Source: Pseudomonadota bacterium
GTDB taxonomy: Bacteria; Pseudomonadota; Gammaproteobacteria; Burkholderiales; Burkholderiaceae_E
Assembly (NCBI GenBank): GCA_963204785.1
Contig: CAUJHG010000009.1
Location: 1-64,000 of the forward strand
Length of the DNA stretch: 64,000 nucleotides
Direction: 5' to 3'
Part shown: piece after piece, positions 56,838 to 64,000 of the stretch
Layout: every line of letters begins with the position of its first letter
Numbering within the stretch: position 1 is the first letter of the stretch
Notes under the pieces: model-generated
The model's input: the letters and a program-made list of their open reading frames with translations, nothing else
Told to the model about the DNA's origin: nothing
Database searches by the model: none
Position numbers and translations under genes: made by a program

Positions 56838-57811
56838 GGCACGATCACGATCTTGCCGGTCACCTTGCGCGCGGACATGTCCTGCAGCGCCTGCACTGTC
56901 CGTTCGAGCGGGTAGCGCGCCGACACCAACGGCTTGATCTTCCCGGTGCGCACCCACTCCATCAGCTCGGTGAGCACCCGTTGCCCCGCCTCGGGCTCGC
57001 GCTGCGCGAAGCTTCCGTAGAACACGCCGACGATCGCGGCGCCCTTGAGCAGCGCCAGGTTCAGCGGCAGCTTCGGAATCTCGCCGTTGGCGAAGCCGAT
57101 CACGAGGTAGCGGCCGCGCCAGGCGATCGAGCGAAACGCCGGCTCGGCGAAGGCGCCGCCCACCGGGTCGTAGATCACGTCGGGGCCCTTGCCGCCGGTG
57201 AGCTCGGCCACCTTCCTGCGAAGGTCCTCGGTGCTGTAGTTGATCGTGGCATCGGCCCCGTGCGCGCGGCACACCGCGAGCTTCTCGTCGGTGGATGCCG
57301 CCGCGATCACCCTGGCGCCCAGCAGCTTGCCGATCTCCACTGCGGCCATCCCGACCCCGCCGGCCGCGCCCAGCACCAGGAGCGTCTCGCCGGGCTTCAG
57401 TTGCGCGCGGTCGATCAGCGCGTGGTGGGTGGTGCCGTAGGTCACCATGAAGGTCGCGGCGGTATCGAAATCCACGCCCTCGGGCACCCGGGTGAGCTGC
57501 TCGACCTTCGCCTTCGCCTTCTCGGCGAAGGCACCGGTGCCGCTGCGCGCGATCACCCTGTCGCCCACCGCGTAGCCTTCGACTCCCTCGCCCACTGCGC
57601 TGATCACTCCGGCCAGTTCAGAGCCCGGCACGAAGGGCGGCTCGGCCGAGTACTGGTATTTCCCCTGGATCATCAGCACGTCGGGAAAGTTCACCGAGCC
57701 CGACTTCACGTCGACCACCACTTCGCCCTTGCCGGGCACCGGGTCCGGCCACTGCGGCTCGTAGACCAGGTGTTCGACCGGACCGAGCTCCTTGCAGACG
57801 ACTGCGCGCAT
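56834..57811 (-). CDS. NADPH:quinone oxidoreductase family protein (zeta-crystallin-like MDR)
   Basis: A 325-residue MDR reductase without zinc sites. The N-terminal domain shows SGSVNFPDVLMIQGKYQ and PFVPGSELAGVISAVGEG. The NADPH fold has LVLGAAGGVGMAAVEIGK near 139, and GKGPDVIYDPVGG near 213 is family-typical. It ends with ARKVTGKIVIVP. It reduces quinones or enones with NADPH in known relatives. GAAGGAAG lies 8 nt before the ATG at 57811. The EAL-HDOD gene upstream ends in a hairpin, so it is probably a separate unit. Confidence 0.92.
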   Translation of the reverse strand: MRAVVCKELGPVEHLVYEPQWPDPVPGKGEVVVDVKSGSVNFPDVLMIQGKYQYSAEPPFVPGSELAGVISAVGEGVEGYAVGDRVIARSGTGAFAEKAKAKVEQLTRVPEGVDFDTAATFMVTYGTTHHALIDRAQLKPGETLLVLGAAGGVGMAAVEIGKLLGARVIAAASTDEKLAVCRAHGADATINYSTEDLRRKVAELTGGKGPDVIYDPVGGAFAEPAFRSIAWRGRYLVIGFANGEIPKLPLNLALLKGAAIVGVFYGSFAQREPEAGQRVLTELMEWVRTGKIKPLVSARYPLERTVQALQDMSARKVTGKIVIVP

Positions 57812-57893
57812 CCTGTTGCTTCCTTCGAGATTGCAGACGAAATCGCGATCATCGGTGCTTCCGGCCCGCGGCGCTCGCCGCGACCCCCGGACT

Positions 57894-57920
57894 CGGAACG
57901 CAGGCGCCCGGTGCGTTCCG
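57894..57920 (-). terminator. Hairpin after the EAL-HDOD gene
   Basis: CGGAACGCA (57894-57902) and TGCGTTCCG (57912-57920) make a perfect 9-bp stem with a 9-nt loop, 30 nt beyond the stop of the minus-strand EAL-HDOD gene. A third GGAACGC word follows at 57928-57934. Confidence 0.5.
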
Positions 57921-57949
57921 TGAAGGCGGAACGCGCGGCGCCCCAGCCC

Positions 57950-59209
57950 TCAGGCCACTGCGCGTGCGCGGGCGACGGGACGATCCGGCGCGTGACGCAA
58001 GGCCCACTCGGCGGCCTCGCACTCGCGGCGTGCGACCCCGCCCATGTCGCCGCTGTGACGCCAGCACAGCCGGCGCAGCACCGGCGCGTCCGGGCGCTCG
58101 CGGGCCTCGCAGACCGCGAGCAGTTCGCCCAGCGGCCCCTCGCGCAGCGTCAGCGCCGCGACGATCTCGTCGCTCAGGGGCAGAGGCGCGATCGCCTCGG
58201 CCAGCGGCACTCCCATCAGCGCGTCGAGCTTGGACAGCATTCCGGTGAGGAAGGCACGCTCGGGAAGACGGTTCTCATCGGGGAACCAGTCCGCGGCCAG
58301 CAACTCCATCAGCCGTGCCCGCGTGCCGACCTGGACCAGCAGCGGATCCATTCCCGGCGGCCCCCCTTCGCGCTCCGAATAGACCAGCAACTGGGCCCAT
58401 CGGCCGATCTGGCGCAGCCCGACGAGCGCGACCGCAGTGGAGATCGAGTCGATCCGGCGTCCGTAGCCGGCGGCGCTCGCGCCCACCTCGCGCAGCAGCG
58501 GCCTGATCAGCTCAGGCAGCCCGCGCAGCGCCCGCACCACGGTCTCGACGTCGGGATCCTGTTCGAGCAGCGTGACCAGCCGCAGCACCTGCGGCACCGA
58601 CGAGGGCAGCCGTCGCGTGCGCAGCAGCTGCGGCCGCGACAGGAAATAGCCCTGGAAGAGCGTGCAGCCCGCATCCCGGGCCTGCTCGAACTGCTCCGCG
58701 TCCTCGACCTTCTCCGCCAGCAGCCGCGGGCCCCTGCCGGCCAGATCCGCGGCGAGCGCGCGCCAGTGGGCGGGCGGGCGGGCGAGCACGTCCACCTTGA
58801 TCACGTCGATCATCGGCAGCAGCGCCAGGCGCGGGTCGTCCGCATCCACCACATCGTCCAGCGCGAGCTGATAGCCTGCGGCCCGCAGCTCAGCCAGCCG
58901 TTCTCTGAGACGCACATCGACCTCGGTGCGCTCCAGGATCTCGAGCATGAAGCGCTCCGGGGGCAGCACCTGGAGCAGGTCGCTCGTCAGGAGCGAGCGG
59001 TCGGCGTTCAGGTAGCCTGGAAAACGCCCGAGGCTCTGGGCGAGACCAAGATCCGCGACCGCGCGCAGGATGACGTGGCTGGAGGCATGGAGGTCGTCGA
59101 AGTCCTCGGTACCGGGCGCGGCCGGGCCGCGAAAGAGCAGCTCGAAGGCCATGACCGAGCCCTTGACATCGACGATCGGCTGACGGCCCAGCAGGAGATC
59201 CTCGTTCAC
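57950..59209 (-). CDS. EAL-HDOD signalling protein (YuxH family), probably catalytically dead EAL
   Basis: A 419-residue two-domain protein. The EAL domain (about 5-195) opens LLGRQPIVDVKG. The key EAL triplet is replaced by ELL in AFELLFRGP, and only partial metal motifs remain (LALDDVVDADDP, VIKVDV, LAEKVED), so c-di-GMP hydrolysis is unlikely, as is usual for the YuxH/CdgJ group. The HDOD domain follows (about 200-400). Such proteins act as non-enzymatic signalling adaptors for motility or stress. It starts at the GTG at 59209. The ribosome site is weak. Confidence 0.88.
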   Translation of the reverse strand: MNEDLLLGRQPIVDVKGSVMAFELLFRGPAAPGTEDFDDLHASSHVILRAVADLGLAQSLGRFPGYLNADRSLLTSDLLQVLPPERFMLEILERTEVDVRLRERLAELRAAGYQLALDDVVDADDPRLALLPMIDVIKVDVLARPPAHWRALAADLAGRGPRLLAEKVEDAEQFEQARDAGCTLFQGYFLSRPQLLRTRRLPSSVPQVLRLVTLLEQDPDVETVVRALRGLPELIRPLLREVGASAAGYGRRIDSISTAVALVGLRQIGRWAQLLVYSEREGGPPGMDPLLVQVGTRARLMELLAADWFPDENRLPERAFLTGMLSKLDALMGVPLAEAIAPLPLSDEIVAALTLREGPLGELLAVCEARERPDAPVLRRLCWRHSGDMGGVARRECEAAEWALRHAPDRPVARARAVA

Positions 59210-59278
59210 GGTGACACGGCCGCTGGAAGTGGTGGTCCCAGCAGGCTAGTCGATCGGCTCGCCGTCACCGCCCCGGGA

Positions 59279-60823
59279 TCAACCGGCGGCTGTCTGCGCC
59301 GATGAACGGAAGGTAGCCCGCGCTGCCGGCGCCGGCAGGCGCCCTGCCCAGGGCCGGGCCCGCTCGAGCTGCCCCGCCAGCCGCAGCAGCAGGGCCTCGT
59401 CGCCGAAGCGCCCCGCAAACTGCAGCCCGATCGGCAGCCCCTGGTCGTTCCAGTGCAGCGGCACCGACATCGCCGGCTGTCCGGTCGCATTGAACAGCGG
59501 CGTGTAGGGCATGTACGCGAAGGTCTCGAGCGCCAGCCGGTCGACCATTCCCGCGGCGCGGTAGAGCCAGCCGGCGCCCAGCGGATTGAGCAGAGCCATC
59601 AGCCGCCGCTCCGCGGCGGCGGGCTGCAGCGCGCCGGTGAGCGCCGGCGGCTGGGCCAGCGTCGGCGTCAGCAGCACCGGGTGGCGCTCGAAGAAGAGCG
59701 CCACCTCGCGCGCGGCGGCCTGGAGCAGGTTCGCGGCAAGCGCGTACTGCGACGCGGGCGTTGCCCTGCCCAGCAGCGCAAGCGCCCAGGTGGCCGCCTC
59801 GTACTGCGCGCGCGATGCGCGTCGCTGCGTGAGCGCCGCGATCTCCTCGATCGCTGCCCGGGTCTCGGCCGCCAGGATCGTCACGAAGGCGCGCGCACAG
59901 GCTTCGGGATCGATCCGCGGCGCCGCCTCCACCGGTTCGTGTCCGAGATCACGCAGCAATGCGACGGTGCGGGCGAGCGCCTCGCGGCAATCCGGATGCA
60001 CCGGCGCCTGGCTGCTGCCGAACAGCGGCTGCGCCGTGAAGGCCACGCGCAACGGCGGCGGGTCGATGCCGGCTTCGGCCAGGAAGGATGCCGGCGCGGG
60101 AGGCGCCGCATAGGGCGCACCCAGGTCCGCGCCGGCCAGCACGTCGAGCATCGCGGCGCTGTCGCGCACCGAGCGAGTGAGCACATGCTCGCTGGCGAAG
60201 CCGCGCCACAGCTCACCGTAATACGGCCCCGTCGGCGTTCTCCCGCGCGACACCTTCAACCCGAAGAGCCCGCAGCAGGAGGCGGGGATCCTGATCGAAC
60301 CGCCCCCGTCGCCGCCGGTGGCCAGCGGCACCATGCGCGCGGCGACCGCCGCCGCGGAGCCGCCGCTGGACCCCCCCGGCGAGCGCTGCAGGTCCCAGGG
60401 ATTGCGGGTCGGACCGAAGAGCTCGGGCTCGGTGAAGGGGAGCAGCCCGAGCTCGGGGGTGTTTGTCTTGCCAACGAGCACCGCCCCCGCCGCCCGCAGC
60501 CGGCGAACCAGTTCGCTGTCGCGCGGCCAGCGCAGCCCGCGCAGCGCCCGGCTGCCGCTGGCCGTCGGCTCGCCGGCCACGGTGGCGATCAGGTCCTTGA
60601 GCAGGATCGGCACCCCCGCGAAGGGGCCGTCCGGAACCGGCGCTGCGGCTGCGGCGCGCGCCTGCTCGAACATCGGCGCAACCACGGCGTTGAGCGTCGG
60701 GTTGCGCGCCTCGATGCGCGCGATCGCCGCCTCGACCAGTTCGGTCGGACTCGCCTCGCGGCGGCGCACCAGCGCCGCCAGTTCGAGCGCGTCGCATCGA
60801 TCGAAGTCGTCGGACAGTCGCAT
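59279..60823 (-). CDS. Amidase (amidase-signature family)
   Basis: A 514-residue amidase-signature hydrolase. The Ser-cisSer-Lys triad is recognisable: Lys in [12 protein letters not shown] near 75, cis-Ser in [17 protein letters not shown] near 150 and the nucleophile Ser in [14 protein letters not shown] near 174. The C-terminal end has [20 protein letters not shown], a common feature. Substrate amide or ester unknown; 6-aminohexanoate-type and aryl amidases look alike. GGAG lies 5 nt before the ATG at 60823. TATGCT on the minus strand (60862-60857) may be the -10 box. Confidence 0.92.
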   Translation of the reverse strand: MRLSDDFDRCDALELAALVRRREASPTELVEAAIARIEARNPTLNAVVAPMFEQARAAAAAPVPDGPFAGVPILLKDLIATVAGEPTASGSRALRGLRWPRDSELVRRLRAAGAVLVGKTNTPELGLLPFTEPELFGPTRNPWDLQRSPGGSSGGSAAAVAARMVPLATGGDGGGSIRIPASCCGLFGLKVSRGRTPTGPYYGELWRGFASEHVLTRSVRDSAAMLDVLAGADLGAPYAAPPAPASFLAEAGIDPPPLRVAFTAQPLFGSSQAPVHPDCREALARTVALLRDLGHEPVEAAPRIDPEACARAFVTILAAETRAAIEEIAALTQRRASRAQYEAATWALALLGRATPASQYALAANLLQAAAREVALFFERHPVLLTPTLAQPPALTGALQPAAAERRLMALLNPLGAGWLYRAAGMVDRLALETFAYMPYTPLFNATGQPAMSVPLHWNDQGLPIGLQFAGRFGDEALLLRLAGQLERARPWAGRLPAPAARATFRSSAQTAAG

Positions 60824-60997
60824 CGCATCTCCGCTGCGGTCGTGCGTCTCGCTGCCAGCATAGCCCGCTTGCGCGGCCGGCGGCTCCCGTGCAACCCTGC
60901 GCGGGCAACCGCAGGCGCCGCCTGCGCAAGCCCGGGAGCGCCGCGCCTCGCGTCCGTTCGCGCCCGCTCGACACCGCCCAGGAATCCGCTCCCACCG

Positions 60998-61951
60998 ATG
61001 ACCCGCTTCGATGTCTTCAACGGCGACGCCGACGGTCTGTGCTCGCTGCAGCAGCTGCGCCTCGCCGATCCGCAGGACAGCACGCTCGTGACCGGGACCA
61101 AGCGCGAGAACGCACTGCTGCACCGCGTCGCCGCGCAGCCCGGCGACCTGGTCACCGCGCTGGACATCGCACTGCCCGGCAACCGCGAGGCGCTGCTGGC
61201 GCTGCTGGCGCGCGGCGTGCGCGTGCGCTACGTCGACCACCACGAACCGGGCGAGATCCCGACGCATCCGCTTCTCGAGGTCCTGATCGACACCGCGCCC
61301 GAGGTCTGCACGAGCGCGCTCGCCGATCGGCTGCTCGAGGGGCGGCATCGCGCGTGGGCGGTGGTCGGCTGCTTCGGCGACAACCTCGCCGGCACGGCCC
61401 ACCGTCTTGCCGACGCGATCGGCCTGGACGACGGCCGTCGCGCCCGCTGGCAGGCGCTGGGCGAGTGCCTGAACTACAACGCCTACGGCCTGACCGAGGA
61501 CGACCTCGTCTACCGCCCCGCGCAGCTCTACCGCGCGCTCGCGCCCTACGCTGACCCCGACCGCTTCATCGCCGACGAGCCACACTTCCAGCGCCTGCTG
61601 ACCGCGCGCGACGCCGATCTGGCGCAGGCGCTCGCCTGCCCCGCGGAACCGCTGGGCCGCTCGGCCGTGCTGCACCGGCTGCCCGACGCGGCCTGGGCGC
61701 GCAGGGTGTCCGGCAGCTTCGCCAACCACGTGCTGAACGCCGACCCGCAGCGCGCGCACGCGATCGCAACGCCGCGGCCCGGCGACGGCCGCCTGCAGGT
61801 GAGCCTGCGCCTGCCGCGCTCCAGCAGCGCCAGCGCCCACGAACTGGTGCGGCCCTTCGGCGGCGGGGGCCGTCGCGCCGCTGCCGGCATCGACGCGCTC
61901 GACCCTGCCGATCTGCCGCGGCTGGCCCGGCGACTCGCCGCGATCGACTGA
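60998..61951 (+). CDS. DHH-family phosphoesterase-like protein
   Basis: A 317-residue protein of the DHH superfamily (RecJ, NrnA, PPX1 relatives). The first metal motif is DVFNGDADGLCS (5-16). The DHH motif is VRYVDHHEPGE near 79. An Asn/Asp motif follows in GCFGDNLAG. The C-terminal DHHA1-like glycine loop is FGGGGRRAAAG near 289, where the usual GGGH has Arg for His. It probably cleaves short nucleotides or polyphosphate, but the target is unknown. The ATG at 60998 has a poorly spaced AGGAA. A 27-bp direct repeat begins inside its last codons and recurs past the stop. Confidence 0.8.
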   Translation: MTRFDVFNGDADGLCSLQQLRLADPQDSTLVTGTKRENALLHRVAAQPGDLVTALDIALPGNREALLALLARGVRVRYVDHHEPGEIPTHPLLEVLIDTAPEVCTSALADRLLEGRHRAWAVVGCFGDNLAGTAHRLADAIGLDDGRRARWQALGECLNYNAYGLTEDDLVYRPAQLYRALAPYADPDRFIADEPHFQRLLTARDADLAQALACPAEPLGRSAVLHRLPDAAWARRVSGSFANHVLNADPQRAHAIATPRPGDGRLQVSLRLPRSSSASAHELVRPFGGGGRRAAAGIDALDPADLPRLARRLAAID

Positions 61952-61990
61952 TCGACCGCAGCCGGCCCGGCGACTCGCCGCGATCGACTG
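61924..61990 (+). repeat. 27-bp direct repeat spanning the DHH gene stop
   Basis: The 27 bases at 61924-61950, which encode the last nine codons before the stop (ending CGATCGACTG), recur without mismatch at 61964-61990, a 40-bp period. Three further bases upstream match with one difference. The 13-bp spacer is ATCGACCGCAGCC. It looks like a recent tandem duplication. Confidence 0.9.
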
Positions 61991-62019
61991 GCGCGCATCC
62001 GCCCAGCGACGGCTCCGGT

Positions 62020-63630
62020 TCAGGCGCTGCGCAGCCGCGCCGCGCGCACCAGCAGGATCGCCCCGATCGGCAGCACGAGGGACAGCACGGTGGTCGTGAC
62101 CAGCAGCGGCCCCAGCGCGGAGTAGTCGGCAGGAACGGTCACCGCGCCACCCGCGTCCTTCACCTGGCGCGTGACGACGAACAGTTCGTTCAGGTAGCGG
62201 GTGCCCAGCTGGGAGGCCGACAGCGCCAGGTTGGTGAAGGACGCCATAACCGCGAAGTAGGTGGCCTTGAGCCGCTCCGGCGCGGAGTTCGCGATCCAGC
62301 CCAGCATCGGGACCATCGCCACCTGCCCCAGCGGAGACTCGAGCGCGGTGTCCACCAGCGCGATGAAGCGCGCATCGACCACGCCGCCGGTCAACGACGC
62401 CGTCCAGCGGTGCAGCCCGTAGAACATGCCGACGATCGGCAGCGAGATCAGCGTGCCCGCCACGGTGAGCACGCCCACCACCTGGTAGATCGAGCGCTCT
62501 GCCATGAACCGCCGGAAGGCGAACAAGCCGGCGAGCGTCAGCGCCGCCGCGATCAGCGACAGCTCCGACAGGAACTGCTGGTCGAAGCCCAGCTCGTCGA
62601 TCATCCACCAGGTCGAGCCGGCGCCGGGGCCGGGCAGTGCGCGGAACACGAAGATCACCACTGCAGTGCCCACGAGCGTGGCGCGCGCCTGCGGCTCGAG
62701 CTCACGCACCAGCCGCCACATCAGCACCAGGATCACCGTCATCGACGCGCCGAACACCACCTCCTGCGCGTGAGCAAAGCCGCCGAGCCCGACCGTGGTC
62801 GAGACCACTGCGAACAGCAGCCCGCCGCCCAGCACCCACCAGTTCACCTCCGGCCGCTCCACCTCGGGGTGGAGCCGGGCGCGCGCGCTCGCCTCGTCCA
62901 GCCCGACCGCCACCAGCCGCCGAAGCGACCGCCGCGCGACCACGCCGGCGAGCACCACGCCGAGCACCGAGATCGCCGGGATCGCCAGCGCCAGCTCGTG
63001 GATGCGCACGTAGACCGCCACGCGCCCTGCCTCGGACAGGTCCTGCACGCCGCGCAGCATGAACACATTGACCAGCGCCACCAGCAGGCCGCCGCCGACG
63101 ATCGCCACCCGACCGAGCGTCTGCATCGTCGTGTGCATCGCCCGGCGTCGCTCGTCGGGCAGCGGCTCGCCGTGCTCGTCCACCTGCGGCACCGCCTCCA
63201 CGGTCATCGCGTCGGCCACCACGTCCTGCATCACGTAGCCGATCGGCGAGAGCAGCGACGCCGCGACGTACCATGCCTCGGCGCTCGCGTACGCGCGCAT
63301 CGCCCCGGGGTCGGCGAGCAGGCCGATCATGATCAGCAGGCTGGCTGCGATCAGGCTCGCTCCCAGGTAGACCATCAGCGACTTCCAGCGCCAGGTCAGA
63401 TCGACCAGGTGGCCCAGCGGCATCTTCAGCGCCCACGGCAGCCCTGCCCAGAACCCCAGCGCCGCGAGGAAGGCGGCCGACAGGCCGAGATAGTCCTTGA
63501 CGAAGAAGGTGCCGACGATCGCGGTCAAGCCCGAGATGCCCGCGGCCATGTAGACCATCAGCGGCGGCAGATAGGACCAGCGCATCTCGCGCGCCAGGTC
63601 GTGCAGCGCTCGCCAGGCGCGGCGGATCAT
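62020..63630 (-). CDS. MFS transporter, folate-biopterin (BT1)-like
   Basis: A 536-residue polytopic membrane protein with about twelve to fourteen hydrophobic segments. Two parts resemble the BT1 folate-biopterin transporter family: the opening MAAGISGLTAIVGTFFVKD with LGLSAAFLAALGFWAGLPW, and GYVMQDVVADAMTVEAV (BT1 DVVVDxxxVE). A hydrophilic loop (about 165-190, DEHGEPLPDERRRAM) and another near 275-300 interrupt the helices. Substrate is uncertain. ATG 63630 is preceded by GAGG; a longer frame runs to 63732 with no ribosome site. Confidence 0.8.
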   Translation of the reverse strand: MIRRAWRALHDLAREMRWSYLPPLMVYMAAGISGLTAIVGTFFVKDYLGLSAAFLAALGFWAGLPWALKMPLGHLVDLTWRWKSLMVYLGASLIAASLLIMIGLLADPGAMRAYASAEAWYVAASLLSPIGYVMQDVVADAMTVEAVPQVDEHGEPLPDERRRAMHTTMQTLGRVAIVGGGLLVALVNVFMLRGVQDLSEAGRVAVYVRIHELALAIPAISVLGVVLAGVVARRSLRRLVAVGLDEASARARLHPEVERPEVNWWVLGGGLLFAVVSTTVGLGGFAHAQEVVFGASMTVILVLMWRLVRELEPQARATLVGTAVVIFVFRALPGPGAGSTWWMIDELGFDQQFLSELSLIAAALTLAGLFAFRRFMAERSIYQVVGVLTVAGTLISLPIVGMFYGLHRWTASLTGGVVDARFIALVDTALESPLGQVAMVPMLGWIANSAPERLKATYFAVMASFTNLALSASQLGTRYLNELFVVTRQVKDAGGAVTVPADYSALGPLLVTTTVLSLVLPIGAILLVRAARLRSA

Positions 63631-64000
63631 CGCAGCGCCTCGCGCTCGGCTCTTGCGGGGTCGATCGATCCTGTCACGAGTCCTCCGGTGGACGGCGCCC
63701 AGCGCGCCGGTGGCCCCCATGCGCGCCGGCACGGCCCCTGCCCCAGCGGCAAAGCGCGACGAGGCCCGAGCCGGCGGCGATCATGCCGCAATCACCGGCG
63801 CCGGTCGAACCCCGGCGCACCTTGCCCGGCGCAAGGGGCCGCCGCACGGTACGAACGGCCTGGCGGCGCGGATCCGGAACGCAGCGCCGGCCGGACCGCG
63901 CCGGGTGGCGCCCATCCCGGCGCGGCCCCCACGGACCCGGCGCCCGTCTGTTGTAGGATCGCTGCGATCGTCGAGCCACTGACGACAGGAGGAGTGTGTC
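63631..64000. other. Intergenic region at the window end
   Basis: No gene is supported in these 370 nt. The first half is low-information GC-rich sequence. At 63957-63969 lies GATCGC-T-GCGATC, a perfect 6+1+6 palindrome that could be an operator. The final bases hold a strong ribosome site for a plus-strand gene starting beyond the window. Confidence 0.6.
63987..63994 (+). promoter_or_regulatory. Ribosome binding site of a gene starting beyond 64000
   Basis: AGGAGGAG is a full-strength Shine-Dalgarno sequence. No in-frame start at suitable spacing lies inside the window, so the start codon should fall within the next few bases. Confidence 0.55.

Noticed and set aside
59453-61951. An 832-codon plus-strand frame antisense to the amidase gene
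   Set aside because: Only its last 317 codons (from ATG 60998) are a real protein, the DHH-family gene. The rest is a complement shadow of the amidase.
63796-63826. tRNA-like T-arm: minus strand reads GCCGG-GGTTCGA-CCGGC
   Set aside because: The loop is out of register for a T-loop, and no acceptor stem, anticodon arm or D-arm can be drawn around it.

Overview
The window is very GC-rich DNA from a betaproteobacterium, most likely in or near Burkholderiales. Three things point there: small proteins of families largely restricted to that group (DUF1840, DUF3567, DUF2917, DUF4390), an AtpE tail of betaproteobacterial type, and the block def - fmt - htpX - rsmB - DUF4390 - ntrY - ntrX - trkA ... 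trkH on the minus strand facing lysM - dprA - topB on the plus strand, a familiar arrangement in that order. I found no rRNA, tRNA, CRISPR array, insertion sequence, phage or plasmid gene.

Layout. 1-141 is the 3' end of atpE, closed by a hairpin. 0.2-5 kb: acyl-CoA ligase, histidine phosphatase, metallo-beta-lactamase-fold hydrolase, DMT exporter, NIPSNAP protein. 5-7.1 kb: glutamine-dependent NAD synthetase. 7.2-14.9 kb: a catabolic-looking stretch with an SDR, a CYP153-like P450, an acyl-CoA carboxylase beta chain, an epoxide hydrolase-like protein, a CoA-disulfide-reductase-like flavoprotein and a medium-chain dehydrogenase. 15-28 kb: ComM-like ATPase, class III CoA transferase, MFS transporter with a lipoprotein gene, DUF1840, serA, CoA pyrophosphatase, cysteine desulfurase, metH and a PaiB-like protein. 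28-33.3 kb: a fumarylpyruvate-hydrolase-like gene, then a divergent TRAP transporter cluster with an enol-lactonase-like hydrolase and a rhodanese. 33.3-46.4 kb: the housekeeping block listed above, interrupted by an orphan TRAP binding protein between trkA and trkH. 46.6-51.8 kb: lysM, dprA, topB. 51.8-64 kb: chaC-like gene, a thiolase-fold/DUF35 pair, DUF2917 with a divergent LysR regulator and M20 amidohydrolase, quinone oxidoreductase, EAL-HDOD protein, amidase, DHH protein and a BT1-like transporter.

How it works together. The accessory genes describe an organism living on organic acids and aromatic or aliphatic acyl compounds: substrates enter by TRAP transport, are activated or transferred to CoA, oxidised by P450, SDR and MDR enzymes, and opened by FAH, enol-lactonase or epoxide-hydrolase steps. 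Core genes supply NAD, serine, methionine, cysteine sulfur, potassium homeostasis, translation start and end processing (fmt, def), rRNA methylation and DNA uptake (ComM, DprA).

No clear-cut new system such as a defence island is visible. The best leads are: a thiolase-fold protein lacking its nucleophilic cysteine beside a DUF35 partner; a CobW-like protein with a ruined P-loop translationally coupled to trkH; a cluster of degenerate repeats between def and fmt; a cysteine-containing leader mini-ORF before chaC; an atpE with no atpF behind it; and a 23-codon relic of a PQQ sugar dehydrogenase.
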